Assembly (NCBI RefSeq): GCF_004348725.1
Contig: NZ_SMKR01000045.1
Span: forward strand, 1-44,368
Length of the DNA stretch: 44,368 nt
Source: Kribbella turkmenica
GTDB taxonomy: Bacteria > Actinomycetota > Actinomycetes > Propionibacteriales > Kribbellaceae
Reading direction: 5' to 3'
Part shown: piece after piece, positions 1-8,364 of the stretch
Numbering within the stretch: the stretch's first letter is position 1
How the letters are laid out: every line of letters begins with the position of its first letter
Notes under the pieces: model-generated
Seen by the model: only the letters and a program-made list of their open reading frames with translations
Databases searched by the model: none
Told to the model about the DNA's origin: nothing
Program-made: the position numbers and the translations under genes

Positions 1-190
1 CAGGTGCGGCGTCTGCGGACGACGGCGCGGATGCGGCTCCGACGAGGACCTCCTCCTCTTCCTCCACCGGTTCCTCGACTCCGCCCGGGGGCGGGAGTTC
101 GCGGCGGGTCAGGAGGAGCCAGGTGATTGCGGCGCCGAGGGCGAAGGCGAGCAGGGACCAGAGCCAGTTGTGTCGCAGCAGCCAGCTCAT
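1..190 (-). CDS. ArfC-like small membrane protein, C-terminus cut by the window start
   Basis: About 63 codons are visible, starting at the ATG at 190 and running off the left edge. The protein opens MSWLLRHNWLW, followed by one hydrophobic helix (about residues 8-27), then a Pro-Gly stretch and a run of glutamates. The ATG overlaps the TGA of the 37-aa gene upstream (ATGA, 187-190), so the two are translationally coupled. From memory, mycobacterial ArfC (Rv0901) likewise starts with a W-x-L-A-F-x-L-G helix and follows ArfA and ArfB. The role is inferred: M. tuberculosis ArfABC was reported to help ammonia release and acid adaptation. The soluble C-terminal part is not visible. Confidence 0.7.
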   Translation of the reverse strand, partial: MSWLLRHNWLWSLLAFALGAAITWLLLTRRELPPPGGVEEPVEEEEEVLVGAASAPSSADAAP

Positions 191-300
191 CGGCGTGCTC
201 CTCTCGCCGGCAGCAGCCGGTGCAGCAGCCAGGCGGCCGCGCTGCCGAGGAGGAACGCGACCAGGAGCAGGATCCACGTCTGAGCGATCAGCCAACTCAT
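187..300 (-). CDS. ArfB-like 37-aa single-helix membrane peptide
   Basis: A complete 37-codon gene with its ATG at 300 and TGA at 187-189. Both ends overlap neighbours by ATGA (297-300 and 187-190), which is strong evidence that it is translated despite its size. It is MSWLIAQTW, then a single transmembrane helix (about residues 8-26, with an AFLLGSAAAW core), then a basic tail ending in RGARR, so the C-terminus probably faces the cytoplasm. Position and helix pattern match mycobacterial ArfB (Rv0900). Its helix resembles that of the next protein (MSWL..., AFxLG, WLL). It has no enzymatic motif and may be a scaffold or assembly partner for the OmpA-like protein. Confidence 0.72.
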   Translation of the reverse strand: MSWLIAQTWILLLVAFLLGSAAAWLLHRLLPARGARR

Positions 301-1385
301 GAATTCCCTTGCAGTACTCGAAGCTCGACCCGGCGGTTCGCGATCCGCCCCTGCGGGGTGTCGTTGGAGGCGATCGGGAAGGTCTCGCCGTACCCGTGGG
401 CGAGCAGTCGCCCGGCGGGGACGCCGAGCCGGACGAGCGTCGCCTTGACCGCGGCCGCGCGCCGCTCGGACAGCGGCAGGCTGCTGGCGGGGGAGCCGAG
501 GTCGTCGGTGTGACCCGCGATCTCGACGCGGGCCGCCGGGCACGACTTCAGCAGCGCCGCGGCCTGGACGACCGCCGGCTTGGTGGCGTCGTTGACGATC
601 GACGTACCGGACAGGAAGTTGATCGGGTACTGCCGGGTGAACTCCGACAGCCGGCTCTGGAACGTCCGGCAGGCTTCACTGATCTCGGGCTTCGGCGGCG
701 CCGGCGTCTGCAGCTGGTCGGCGACCACCGCACCCGGGACCGCCTTCGCCGCCGCCCGGGCGACGGTGGCCTTGGTCGCCTGGTCGGGCACCTTCCCGGT
801 CAGCGTGACCGTCGTGCCGTCGTAGCGCACCGAGGCGTCGCCGGTGCCGATCGCGAGCGCTTGGATCAGCGCGGCGACGGTGGCCGCGTCGGGCAGGCCA
901 ATGGCCGCGTCGATGGTGATCCGGTCGTCGAGCTCGCGCTCCTCGCCGAGCACCTTGTCGACCTGGGCGGCGATCGCGTCCTTGACCTGCTGGTCCCTGA
1001 CCGCGGCCCGGACCCGGATCGAGTTGCTGGTCCGGCCGACCTCGAACGGCGCGACCGCCGGTTCCGCGGCCGTTCCCGCGGTCGGCGCGGCCGATGGCGT
1101 GCCGCCCTCGACCCGGACCGCGCGGACGCCATCGACGCCGGCCACGACCTGTTCGGCCACCCCGGGATCGACCCCGGCCGGAACGGCGACCTTCGCGTCG
1201 CGACCGTCCACGTCGACCTCGGCGCCGCTGATCCCGCGGGCCTGCAGAGCCGCGATCGAGCGGTCCCGGATTTCCTCCTCGGTGGTGCCTGCCCTGGCCG
1301 GGATGAGTACAGCCGTCAGCAGCACGGGTACGGCGAGGGCCGCAAGCAGCCAGACGACGACCGGCCGCCGAACGAGTCCGGACAC
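297..1385 (-). CDS. arfA: ArfA-like OmpA-family protein with BON-like repeats
   Basis: The protein is 362 aa from a GTG at 1385, chosen because GGAGG sits 5 nt upstream. It has an N-terminal uncleaved membrane anchor (about residues 9-30). Two to three BON-like segments follow (about 40-95 and 105-225; one reads VTLTGKVPDQATKA). A C-terminal OmpA peptidoglycan-binding domain occupies about 250-360, with the diagnostic IAGHTDD, LSERRA and NRRVEL motifs. Anchor, BON and OmpA in that order is the layout of mycobacterial ArfA/OmpATb (Rv0899, 326 aa). It heads a three-gene coupled operon with two small membrane proteins. By family it should tether the cell envelope to peptidoglycan. Pore formation was claimed for OmpATb but is disputed, and ammonia release is the other reported role. 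Confidence 0.85.
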   Translation of the reverse strand: MSGLVRRPVVVWLLAALAVPVLLTAVLIPARAGTTEEEIRDRSIAALQARGISGAEVDVDGRDAKVAVPAGVDPGVAEQVVAGVDGVRAVRVEGGTPSAAPTAGTAAEPAVAPFEVGRTSNSIRVRAAVRDQQVKDAIAAQVDKVLGEERELDDRITIDAAIGLPDAATVAALIQALAIGTGDASVRYDGTTVTLTGKVPDQATKATVARAAAKAVPGAVVADQLQTPAPPKPEISEACRTFQSRLSEFTRQYPINFLSGTSIVNDATKPAVVQAAALLKSCPAARVEIAGHTDDLGSPASSLPLSERRAAAVKATLVRLGVPAGRLLAHGYGETFPIASNDTPQGRIANRRVELRVLQGNS

Positions 1386-1577
1386 TGTTCCTCCGTCGGA
1401 TGCGGTCGAGAGTGACCGTGCGCGTGGACCTTACTCCGCCGCGCGCCCGGTCTGCACACCGGTCCGGGGAGCGGCGCGATGATCACGAGAACATTTTTAT
1501 TCGGGTTCCTCCTTTTCTTAACTGGACGTGCTCGGTAGGGTGCGGGCAGTTCCTCTCCGCCCCCAGGAGGTACCACC

Positions 1578-2816
1578 ATGAGAATCCGAGTTCTGGCCGT
1601 TGCGGCGGCCGTCACCCTGCTGGGCGCCGCCCTGATACCCGCGGCCACCGCCGCCCAGCCCGCCGCACAGGACACGTCCGCGCAGCAGGAAGCACCCGCG
1701 GCCGGCAAGCACGTCGTCGGCTACTTCACCGAGTGGGGTGTCTACGACCGCAACTACCACGTCAAGAACATCAAGATGAGTGGCTCGGCGCCGAAGCTGA
1801 CCACGATCGTCTACGCGTTCGGCAACACCGCGGGCGGCCGGTGCGCGGTCGGCGACTCCTACGCGGCGTACGACAAGTTCTACGACGCGGCCTCGTCGGT
1901 GGACGGTGTCGCCGACACGTGGGACACCGGCGCGCTCCGCGGCAACTTCAACCAGTTGCGCAAGCTGAAGAAGGAGTTCCCGAACCTCAAGGTGGTCTGG
2001 TCGTTCGGCGGCTGGACCTGGTCCGGCGGCTTCACCGAGGCGGCGAAGAACCCGGCCGCCTTCGCCGACTCCTGCCACGCCCTGGTCGAGGACCCGCGCT
2101 GGGCCGACGTCTTCGACGGGATCGACATCGACTGGGAGTACCCGAACGCCTGTGGGCTGACGTGTGACACCTCCGGGCCGAACGCCTTCGACAAGGTGGT
2201 CACGGCGTTGCGCAACACGTTCGGATCGTCCGCGCTGGTGACCGCCGCGATCACCGCCGACGGCACCGACGGCGGCAAGATCGACGCCACCGACTACGCG
2301 GCCGCGGCCGGCAAGCTCGACTGGCTGATGCCGATGACGTACGACTACTTCGGGGCGTTCAGCGCCCAGGGCCCGACCGCGCCGCACTCCCCGCTGACGT
2401 CGTACGACGGGATCCCGACCGCCGGGTTCCACAGCGACGCGGCGATCCAGAAGCTGAAGTCGAAGGGCATCCCGGCGTCCAAGCTGCTGCTCGGCGTCGG
2501 TTTCTACGGCCGCGGCTGGACCGGCGTCACCCAGGCCGCTCCCGGTGGCTCCGCGACCGGCGCGGCGCCCGGGAAGTACGAGGCCGGGATCGAGGACTAC
2601 AAGCTGATCTCGACCCGCTGCCCGTCGACCGGGACCGTCGGCGGGACGGCCTACGCGTTCTGCAGCGGGCAGTGGTGGGGGTACGACACCCCCGACACCA
2701 TCCGCGGCAAGATGACGTACGCGAACCAGCAGGGCCTCGGCGGTGCGTTCTTCTGGGAGCTGTCCGGCGACACCGCCGACGGCACCCTGATCACGGCGGT
2801 CAAGACGGTCGGCTGA
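1578..2816 (+). CDS. Secreted GH18 chitinase
   Basis: The protein is 412 aa; the ATG at 1578 is preceded by AGGAGG at 1565-1570. A Sec signal peptide with an Ala-rich core spans residues 1 to about 26. The rest is one GH18 barrel beginning with VVGYFTEWGVYDR, the typical first strand of bacterial chitinases. The catalytic signature DGIDIDWEYP gives the D-x-x-D-x-D-x-E motif with D180, D183, D185 and acid Glu187. MPMTYDYFG supplies the substrate-assisting Asp/Tyr, and FFWELSGD the distal conserved Trp. It should hydrolyse beta-1,4-GlcNAc polymers outside the cell. There is no carbohydrate-binding or fibronectin module, unusual for soil actinobacterial chitinases, so it may act on soluble or amorphous chitin. 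It stands alone, with a candidate terminator at 2844-2879. Confidence 0.93.
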   Translation: MRIRVLAVAAAVTLLGAALIPAATAAQPAAQDTSAQQEAPAAGKHVVGYFTEWGVYDRNYHVKNIKMSGSAPKLTTIVYAFGNTAGGRCAVGDSYAAYDKFYDAASSVDGVADTWDTGALRGNFNQLRKLKKEFPNLKVVWSFGGWTWSGGFTEAAKNPAAFADSCHALVEDPRWADVFDGIDIDWEYPNACGLTCDTSGPNAFDKVVTALRNTFGSSALVTAAITADGTDGGKIDATDYAAAAGKLDWLMPMTYDYFGAFSAQGPTAPHSPLTSYDGIPTAGFHSDAAIQKLKSKGIPASKLLLGVGFYGRGWTGVTQAAPGGSATGAAPGKYEAGIEDYKLISTRCPSTGTVGGTAYAFCSGQWWGYDTPDTIRGKMTYANQQGLGGAFFWELSGDTADGTLITAVKTVG

Positions 2817-2843
2817 CCTCTCGCCGGTCCTTCGGTACTGCGT

Positions 2844-2879
2844 CCGGGTCCGCCGCGCCGTTCCCCGCGGCGGCCCCGG
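2844..2879 (+). terminator. GC-rich hairpin after the chitinase gene
   Basis: CCGCCGCG (2850-2857) pairs with CGCGGCGG (2866-2873). It is extended past a bulge by CCGGG (2844-2848) with CCCGG (2875-2879). It begins 27 nt after the chitinase stop. There is no U-tract, as is common in high-GC actinobacteria, so termination is plausible but not certain. Confidence 0.4.
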
Positions 2880-2896
2880 GCGCACCCATGTCCTGT

Positions 2897-2975
2897 CCTG
2901 TCTCGGACAGGTCGCATTTGTGCCAGCTCCACGTGCAGGGAATCCCTTGACTTACTTCGCGTCGTAAAAGGTACT
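2897..2975 (+). promoter_or_regulatory. Candidate promoter and hairpin upstream of the first winged-helix gene
   Basis: A -35-like TTGACT (2947-2952) is followed after 17 nt by a weak -10-like GGTACT (2970-2975), leaving a 31-nt leader before the ATG at 3007. Upstream, CCTGTC and GACAGG (2897-2902 and 2906-2911) form a short inverted repeat with a 3-nt loop. That could be an operator or merely a small stem. Only the -35 hexamer is a good match. Confidence 0.25.
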
Positions 2976-3006
2976 GGTCCTGGCGTTCGACCAGGAGGGG
3001 ACTCGC

Positions 3007-3594
3007 ATGGAGAGGTCGTCGGATTCGTCGTTGATCATCGGGGTGGCCACCTCCACGGCCGAGCGGGTGCAACTCGTCCGGCTGCTGGGCGGTGCGGAGG
3101 CGCTGTTGCTGGTGTCCAGCGCGGAGCAGGCGCGCACCTTCCTCGAGCTCACCGCGATGACGTCGCCGGTGGGGCCGGTCGTGCTGACGCCGACCGTGCT
3201 GCCGGGCGCCGACCAGGCAACGGTGAGTGTGCGGCCCGCCCAGATCGAGGCAGTCCCGCGGTCGGTGCCCGCCGTCCCGGTGGCGGCCGCCGTTCCCGCG
3301 CCGGAGACCGAGCTCTACCTGGACGTGGACCGCCGGGTCGTGCGCTGGAAGGACCGCGAGGTGCCGCTGACCAGGCTGGAGCACGACTTCCTGCACTGCC
3401 TGGTCGAGGAGCCCGGGCGCGTCTGGACCTACCAGCGGCTGCACCACGCGGTCTGGGGCAACGAGCACCTGGGCCACGGATCGCACATCCACTCGGTGGT
3501 GAAGCGCCTCCGGCAGAAACTGGCCGACCTCGGCGCCACCGTCACCATCCATGCCGTCCGCGGCGTGGGCTTCCATCTTTTCCCGACCAGCTGA
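3007..3594 (+). CDS. OmpR/PhoB-type winged-helix protein with a receiver stub (copy A)
   Basis: The protein is 195 aa; the ATG at 3007 follows GGAGGGG. Residues about 100-192 form a PhoB/OmpR C-terminal DNA-binding domain: a beta platform (LYLDVDRRVVRWKDREVPLT), LEHDFLHCLVEEPG, a VWTYQRLHHAVWG helix, then HIHSVVKRLRQKL as recognition helix and a wing ending RGVGFHLF. Residues 10-55 (LIIGVATSTAERVQLVRLLG, ALLLVSSAEQ) look like only the first beta-alpha-beta-alpha of a receiver. There is no phosphoacceptor Asp-Asp pair, no conserved Lys and no adjacent histidine kinase. A close paralogue lies at 8365-8970, on the other side of the subtilase. It is probably a phosphorylation-independent regulator; its targets are unknown, with the neighbouring chitinase and subtilase as candidates by position only. 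Confidence 0.85.
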   Translation: MERSSDSSLIIGVATSTAERVQLVRLLGGAEALLLVSSAEQARTFLELTAMTSPVGPVVLTPTVLPGADQATVSVRPAQIEAVPRSVPAVPVAAAVPAPETELYLDVDRRVVRWKDREVPLTRLEHDFLHCLVEEPGRVWTYQRLHHAVWGNEHLGHGSHIHSVVKRLRQKLADLGATVTIHAVRGVGFHLFPTS

Positions 3595-3605
3595 ACCGCA
3601 CAGAA

Positions 3606-3635
3606 CCGGCCCCCGTCCTGCTGGACGGGGGCCGG
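3606..3635. terminator. Bidirectional terminator between convergent genes
   Basis: A perfect 13-bp stem, CCGGCCCCCGTCC (3606-3618) with GGACGGGGGCCGG (3623-3635), has a TGCT loop. It lies 11 nt after the plus-strand winged-helix stop and 15 nt beyond the minus-strand subtilase stop. On the plus strand it is followed by CGTCTTAC, a weak T-rich tail. Confidence 0.8.
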
Positions 3636-3650
3636 CGTCTTACCTGACTG

Positions 3651-6600
3651 CTATCTGATCGACTTCAGTGCGAAGTCCTCGGTGACCGGTTGGCCTGCGA
3701 GCAGGCGGGTCGTGCGGGTCTGGGGCTTGTAGCCGTCCTTGGCGGCGATCAGGGTGAGTGGGTTGTTCCGACGGTCCAGCCAGTACGCGTACTTGCCGTC
3801 CTTGTCGGTGATGAAGGTGTACGACTGGGCCCACGAGTCGACCTGGACTGTCGCACCCGGGAGGGCGGCGGTGGCCCCGGACGAGCTGACGCCCGTGACG
3901 GTGCCCAGCAGCTTGCTCCAGGTGTTCGGCGGCGTGACGTTCATCGTCACCCCGACCGCGTCGACCGAGTACGGCGTGTTCTCGCCGATCGTGACCGACC
4001 CGGCGTACGCGCCGGGTTGGTCGACGTTCGCCGTGAGCGTGACCTTGACCGTCGTCGACCCGCCCGGGGCCAGGGTGGCCTCGGTCTTGTCGATCGACAT
4101 CCAGCTCACGTCCGCCGACGACTCGGCGCAGTCCTCGAGACCCGGCAGGGCCTCGCTGTCCACCGTGGCGTTGAAGCCACCGGAAGAACCGCCGACCTTG
4201 TAGAAGCCGCAGGCCGCACCACCGCGGTACCGCGGCAGGTTGGCGTTCGGCAGGGCCGACCAGGAGTCGGCGGCCGGGTCGTAGGCCATACCGGCGTTGG
4301 TGACCGCGCCGGCCTGGACACCGCCGACGACCAGCAGCTTGCCGCCGGCGACGGCGTACGAGCCCGCCCAGTGGTCCGCCGGCGCGTCCGCGACCGCGGT
4401 CCAGGTGTTGCCCGACGGGTCGAACACGTAGGCCGACTTCAGCGAGCTCGCGCCGTCGTTGCCGCCGGCGCAGTACAGCTTGCCGTCGATGGCGCCGCAG
4501 GACGCGAACGCGACCGACTTCGGGTAGTTCGCCAGGGTCTCCCAGCTGTTCGCCGCCGCGTCGTAGCGGACGACGGTGTTGCTCATCGGGGTGCAGGCGG
4601 AGGTCGTGCAGCCACCGACGGCGTACAGCTTGCCGTCGACGACGGCCTGACCGGCCGCGGCCCGCGGCGCCGGGTTGGCGGCCACCGACGACCACGCGTT
4701 GGTGGCCGGGTCGTAGGACCAGGTCTCCGCGGCCGGACCGGAGGAACCCCAACCGGAGCTGGCGATGATCTTGCCGCCCACGACGCCGACGGTGATGGCG
4801 TTGCGAGCACCCGGCAGCGGTGCGATGGCGGTCCACGCCAGCGTCGCCGGGTCGTACGCGTAGCTGTTCCCGGTCGACGCGCTACCGTTGCCACCGGCAA
4901 TCGAGTAGATCTTGCCGTCGAGGTTGACCACCCGGTTGTCCATCACGGTCGACGGGTAGTCGGCGATGTCGGTCCACGGAGCCGCGAGCGGCTTCGCGGC
5001 GGCCGGCGTACCGGCCGTCTTGCCCGACAGCTTGTTCGCGAACGAGGTGGGCACCTCGAGCCGCTGCAGCGGGGCACCGGCGCTGTTCAGCACCTGGGTC
5101 TTGGTGGTGGTGGTGCCGTTCGCGTTCTGCAGCACGAAGCCGCCGTCGCGCTCACCGAACTTCACCTCGACCGGCGCACCGCCGGTGTTGGTCACGGTGA
5201 ACGACTTGGTCACCTTGCCGGTGGGCAGCCTCAGGTTGCCGGTGATGCTGCCCGGGGTGACGGCCAGCTTGCCGGCCGCCAGGGTGTAGTTGGCGGTGGT
5301 GCTCCAGTCGGCCTCCACGTCCACGCTCTGCTGCGAGCTGACGTAGTTGCCGGCCTTCGCGGTGAAGCCCTGCGGCCCGGACTCCGAGGAGTACAGCCAG
5401 TAGAAGCCGTCCGCCAGACCGGTGTCCTCGGGCGTCGCGACGGTGGTGCCGGCCTCGGCGGCGTTGCCGTCGCGGCTGACGACCGCGCCGTTCACGAACC
5501 CGTTCGTGTTGGCGTCCTTGACGTTGCCGGTGACGATGCCGCCGCCGGTCGGCTCACAGGTGATCTGGCTGCCGATCAGCACGCTGTCGACGATCCACCA
5601 CCACTCGTACGACGCGTCGTAGTAGTGGAACCGGACCTGCACCTCCGACTTGCCGGCCGCCTGCGGAATCGCGATCTCCTTGACACCGCGGACGTCCGCC
5701 GCCTGGGTGAGCACGTTGGTCCAGGTGGCCCCGCCGTCGATCGACAGGTCCACGTCGGCCTTCTCGCCGCTGAGGTAGTTGAGGTCCTGGTTGAACCGGA
5801 TCACCGGAGCGGTGACCGCGCTCAGGTCAACGACCGGGCTGACCAGCGAGGTGTCCTGCGACCCGCCGGGGCCGTACTCGTCGCTGTCGATGACCGCGAA
5901 CCCGCCGGTGCCACCGGCGAGGTTGCCCCGGTTGCCCGGGTCGTTGAACTGCCAGACCTGGCCGTTGCCCTTGGTGTCGACGACAGTCCAGTTGCCCGGC
6001 TTGTCACCGGAGTCGAACGTCTCGTAGACGCCGTCCGAACCGTACCGGTAGCCCGGCGCGGTGGCGCAGGCGTCGGTGCGGACCGGGACCGCGACGTTCT
6101 TGGTCAGGTTGCCGGCGCCGACGGTGATCGGCTCGCTGACCGTCTGGTAGCCCGGATACTGCGACTCGATCTTCAGCGAGTACGCCGCGTTGGAGGGCAC
6201 CTTCAGGCTGAAGCGGCCGTTGGTCGGCGTCGTGTAGTCGAACACACCGCCCGGTCCCTCGACGCTCACCTTCGCGTACAGCGGCCAGCCGTGACCGGAG
6301 CCGTCCGAGATGGTGCCGCCGACGTTGACCTGCGGAGCGCTCTCCAGCGCGTAGTTCTTCGTGGTGGTCGCGCCGGTGGTGATGGTCGCGGTGTCGGTCT
6401 GGGTCTTGTACCCGAACGACGCCACGGTCAGGTCGTAGCTGCCGGCCGGCAGCACGGACGAGAACGCACCGGTGCCGGTGGTGGTGAGGACCCGGTCGGG
6501 CTGACCGGCGGCCTTCACCGTCACGCTCGCGCCGGCCAGCGGGGTGCCGCCGGTCGCCGCGGTGACCGTGCCGGCGAGCGTGCCGGTCTCACCGATGGGA

Positions 6601-8063
6601 GCGGCGTTCAGCAGCGCCAGGGCGTCCAGGCGGCCCTGGCCGTAGACGTTGTTGTTCTCCGTCGTTCCACCGCATTGGCTGTCGGCCTTGTCGATCGCGG
6701 TCCCGTTCAGCAGCGCGCGGGTCGCGTCGACGTCACCCTTGAGTACCGGCGAGGCGGCCCAGACCAAGGCAACGGCGCCCGCGAGGTGCGGTGCGGCCAT
6801 CGACGTGCCGTTGAAGCTCGCGTAGCTGCTGCCCGGCACGCTGGACCGGACGTTGACGCCGGGGGCCGAGATGTTCGGCTTGATCGTGCCGTTCTGGCCG
6901 ACACCCCGGCCGGAGAACGACGCGATGTTGTTGTTGATGTCGTAGGCACCCGCCGAGTAGTTGCTCGTCAGGGAGCCCGGCGAACCGCTGCTCTGGCAGC
7001 CCAGCGAACCGCTGTTGCCGTTCGCCCAGGCACCGAACATGCCCGACGCCTTCCAGGCGTTGGTGATGTCCTCCATGAACGGGTCGTTCGACGGCTGCGT
7101 CGAGCCCCAGGAGTTGTTGATGATGTTCGGCCGCTTGCTCGCGTCCGGGTTCTGGCCGTTCAAATCGGTCGGCTCGAGCATCCACTCGCCGGACGCGATC
7201 AGCGCGGCGTCGCTCGGGCAGCAGCCGTTCGCTGCGATCCACTTGACCGCCGGCGCGACGCCGATCTGGTTGCCCGCGCCGTCGTCGCCGGCCATGGTAC
7301 CCATCGTGTGGGTGCCGTGGCCGTTGCCGTCGGACGGAGCGGTCGGCGAAGTGCCGGCCGCGTCGAACCAGTTGTAGTTGTGGTCGAACGTGCCGTCGCC
7401 GTTGTTGCCGCGGTACGAGTTCACCAGCGCCGGGTGGTCGTACTGCACCCCGGTGTCGATGTTGGCGATCACGATGCCCGCGCCCTTGGCGCCGTACTGC
7501 GACCAGACGTCGTCGGCGTTGATGTTCGCGATACCCCACTCGACGGCGTTGATCTCGTGCGCCTGCTCGCCCGGGGTGACCTTCGGCACCTCGACGGCGA
7601 CCGGGTTGTAGAGACCCTCGACCTCGGCATGGTTGGCCAGGTTCTGGGCCAGCGCGAGCGTGCCGCTGGTGATCCGGATCGCGTTGGTACCCCAGAAGGC
7701 CTGGTAGCTCACCTTCTGCGCGTCCAGTTCGGCCCGGACCTTCGCCTGGCTGGCGGCGGCGGTCTTCTTCAGCGCCGCGGCGACGGCCGTGCCGCGCTCG
7801 TTCCAGTCGGTGATCCCGCGGGCGGCGCTCAAGTCGGCCTTGGCGGAGAACCGGACCCAGTAGTCCGTCGCCTCCTTGGCGTCCTTGCCGTCCAGTTTTG
7901 CCATCAGTTCCGGCTTGATCTTGCTCGCCGGGGTGGCGTCGGGCTTGGTGGGTGGCGCGGCCTGGGCCTGGCCGGCGACGGCCATCCCGGTCGCGACGAC
8001 TGCCACCGTCGCCAGGGCACTCACCAGCGATCTGGCGAGCCCCCTTCGTCTTCCGTGTGACAT
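3651..8063 (-). CDS. Secreted multidomain subtilase (S8) with Kelch repeats
   Basis: The protein is 1470 aa from the ATG at 8063, with a GAGGGG ribosome site about 7 nt upstream. A signal peptide spans about 1-36 (ending AQAAPP) and a propeptide about 45-160. The S8 catalytic domain spans about 180-485, with Asp203 (NIDTGV), His249 (GHGTHT), an oxyanion Asn near 350 and Ser421 (NGTSMAAP). Carboxypeptidase-regulatory-like beta modules follow at about 490-570 and 580-655. A MAM/anchor-like beta sandwich lies at about 670-830 and a third regulatory module at about 840-935. A Kelch propeller covers about 1030-1290, with repeated Y-D-P-A-x-x-x-W blades and VVDGKLYAVGG. A last regulatory-like module sits at about 1380-1470. 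There is no LPXTG or C-terminal membrane helix, so it is probably released. The substrate is unknown; a propeller on a subtilase suggests protein or polysaccharide targeting. Confidence 0.9.
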   Translation of the reverse strand: MSHGRRRGLARSLVSALATVAVVATGMAVAGQAQAAPPTKPDATPASKIKPELMAKLDGKDAKEATDYWVRFSAKADLSAARGITDWNERGTAVAAALKKTAAASQAKVRAELDAQKVSYQAFWGTNAIRITSGTLALAQNLANHAEVEGLYNPVAVEVPKVTPGEQAHEINAVEWGIANINADDVWSQYGAKGAGIVIANIDTGVQYDHPALVNSYRGNNGDGTFDHNYNWFDAAGTSPTAPSDGNGHGTHTMGTMAGDDGAGNQIGVAPAVKWIAANGCCPSDAALIASGEWMLEPTDLNGQNPDASKRPNIINNSWGSTQPSNDPFMEDITNAWKASGMFGAWANGNSGSLGCQSSGSPGSLTSNYSAGAYDINNNIASFSGRGVGQNGTIKPNISAPGVNVRSSVPGSSYASFNGTSMAAPHLAGAVALVWAASPVLKGDVDATRALLNGTAIDKADSQCGGTTENNNVYGQGRLDALALLNAAPIGETGTLAGTVTAATGGTPLAGASVTVKAAGQPDRVLTTTGTGAFSSVLPAGSYDLTVASFGYKTQTDTATITTGATTTKNYALESAPQVNVGGTISDGSGHGWPLYAKVSVEGPGGVFDYTTPTNGRFSLKVPSNAAYSLKIESQYPGYQTVSEPITVGAGNLTKNVAVPVRTDACATAPGYRYGSDGVYETFDSGDKPGNWTVVDTKGNGQVWQFNDPGNRGNLAGGTGGFAVIDSDEYGPGGSQDTSLVSPVVDLSAVTAPVIRFNQDLNYLSGEKADVDLSIDGGATWTNVLTQAADVRGVKEIAIPQAAGKSEVQVRFHYYDASYEWWWIVDSVLIGSQITCEPTGGGIVTGNVKDANTNGFVNGAVVSRDGNAAEAGTTVATPEDTGLADGFYWLYSSESGPQGFTAKAGNYVSSQQSVDVEADWSTTANYTLAAGKLAVTPGSITGNLRLPTGKVTKSFTVTNTGGAPVEVKFGERDGGFVLQNANGTTTTKTQVLNSAGAPLQRLEVPTSFANKLSGKTAGTPAAAKPLAAPWTDIADYPSTVMDNRVVNLDGKIYSIAGGNGSASTGNSYAYDPATLAWTAIAPLPGARNAITVGVVGGKIIASSGWGSSGPAAETWSYDPATNAWSSVAANPAPRAAAGQAVVDGKLYAVGGCTTSACTPMSNTVVRYDAAANSWETLANYPKSVAFASCGAIDGKLYCAGGNDGASSLKSAYVFDPSGNTWTAVADAPADHWAGSYAVAGGKLLVVGGVQAGAVTNAGMAYDPAADSWSALPNANLPRYRGGAACGFYKVGGSSGGFNATVDSEALPGLEDCAESSADVSWMSIDKTEATLAPGGSTTVKVTLTANVDQPGAYAGSVTIGENTPYSVDAVGVTMNVTPPNTWSKLLGTVTGVSSSGATAALPGATVQVDSWAQSYTFITDKDGKYAYWLDRRNNPLTLIAAKDGYKPQTRTTRLLAGQPVTEDFALKSIR

Positions 8064-8364
8064 CTCTGCAGCCCCTCACTGTGGACAACCCCGAGTTGAC
8101 TCCCCCGAGTCATCTGGTGCAGAGGTGCAGGCCGGGTTCGCGGTGCCGTCATCGGGCGGATGAACCGGTGAGCGAACGCTGCGTGCCCCCCAGGTCGCGA
8201 CATGTGACACCGCGAGCCTGTCGTGGACCTTATGTGTCAGAACAACGTGGTAACAAGCACACTTCGTGAGCAAGATGTGACTAGCCGTTGCACCGATCAA
8301 GGCAAGGTGGTCAAAGGTTGGCAGTTCGTTGACGATCCGAGGCAGAGGTTGACATCGTGATCAG
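8064..8364. other. Divergent intergenic region between the subtilase and winged-helix copy B
   Basis: These 301 nt contain no open frame I believe. On the minus strand TTGTTA (8251-8256) and TAAGGT (8227-8232) are 18 nt apart and could be the subtilase promoter, leaving a leader of about 155 nt. TGACAC and GTGTCA occur as inverted half-sites around that -10. On the plus strand TTGACA lies just before the winged-helix ATG at 8365, too close to serve as its -35. No Shine-Dalgarno precedes that ATG. Confidence 0.35.

Noticed and set aside
3690..8060. A 1456-codon open frame antisense to the subtilase gene
   Set aside because: It is a frame shadow from extreme third-position GC; it is Arg/Gly/Val-rich without domains and overlaps a gene with clear catalytic motifs.
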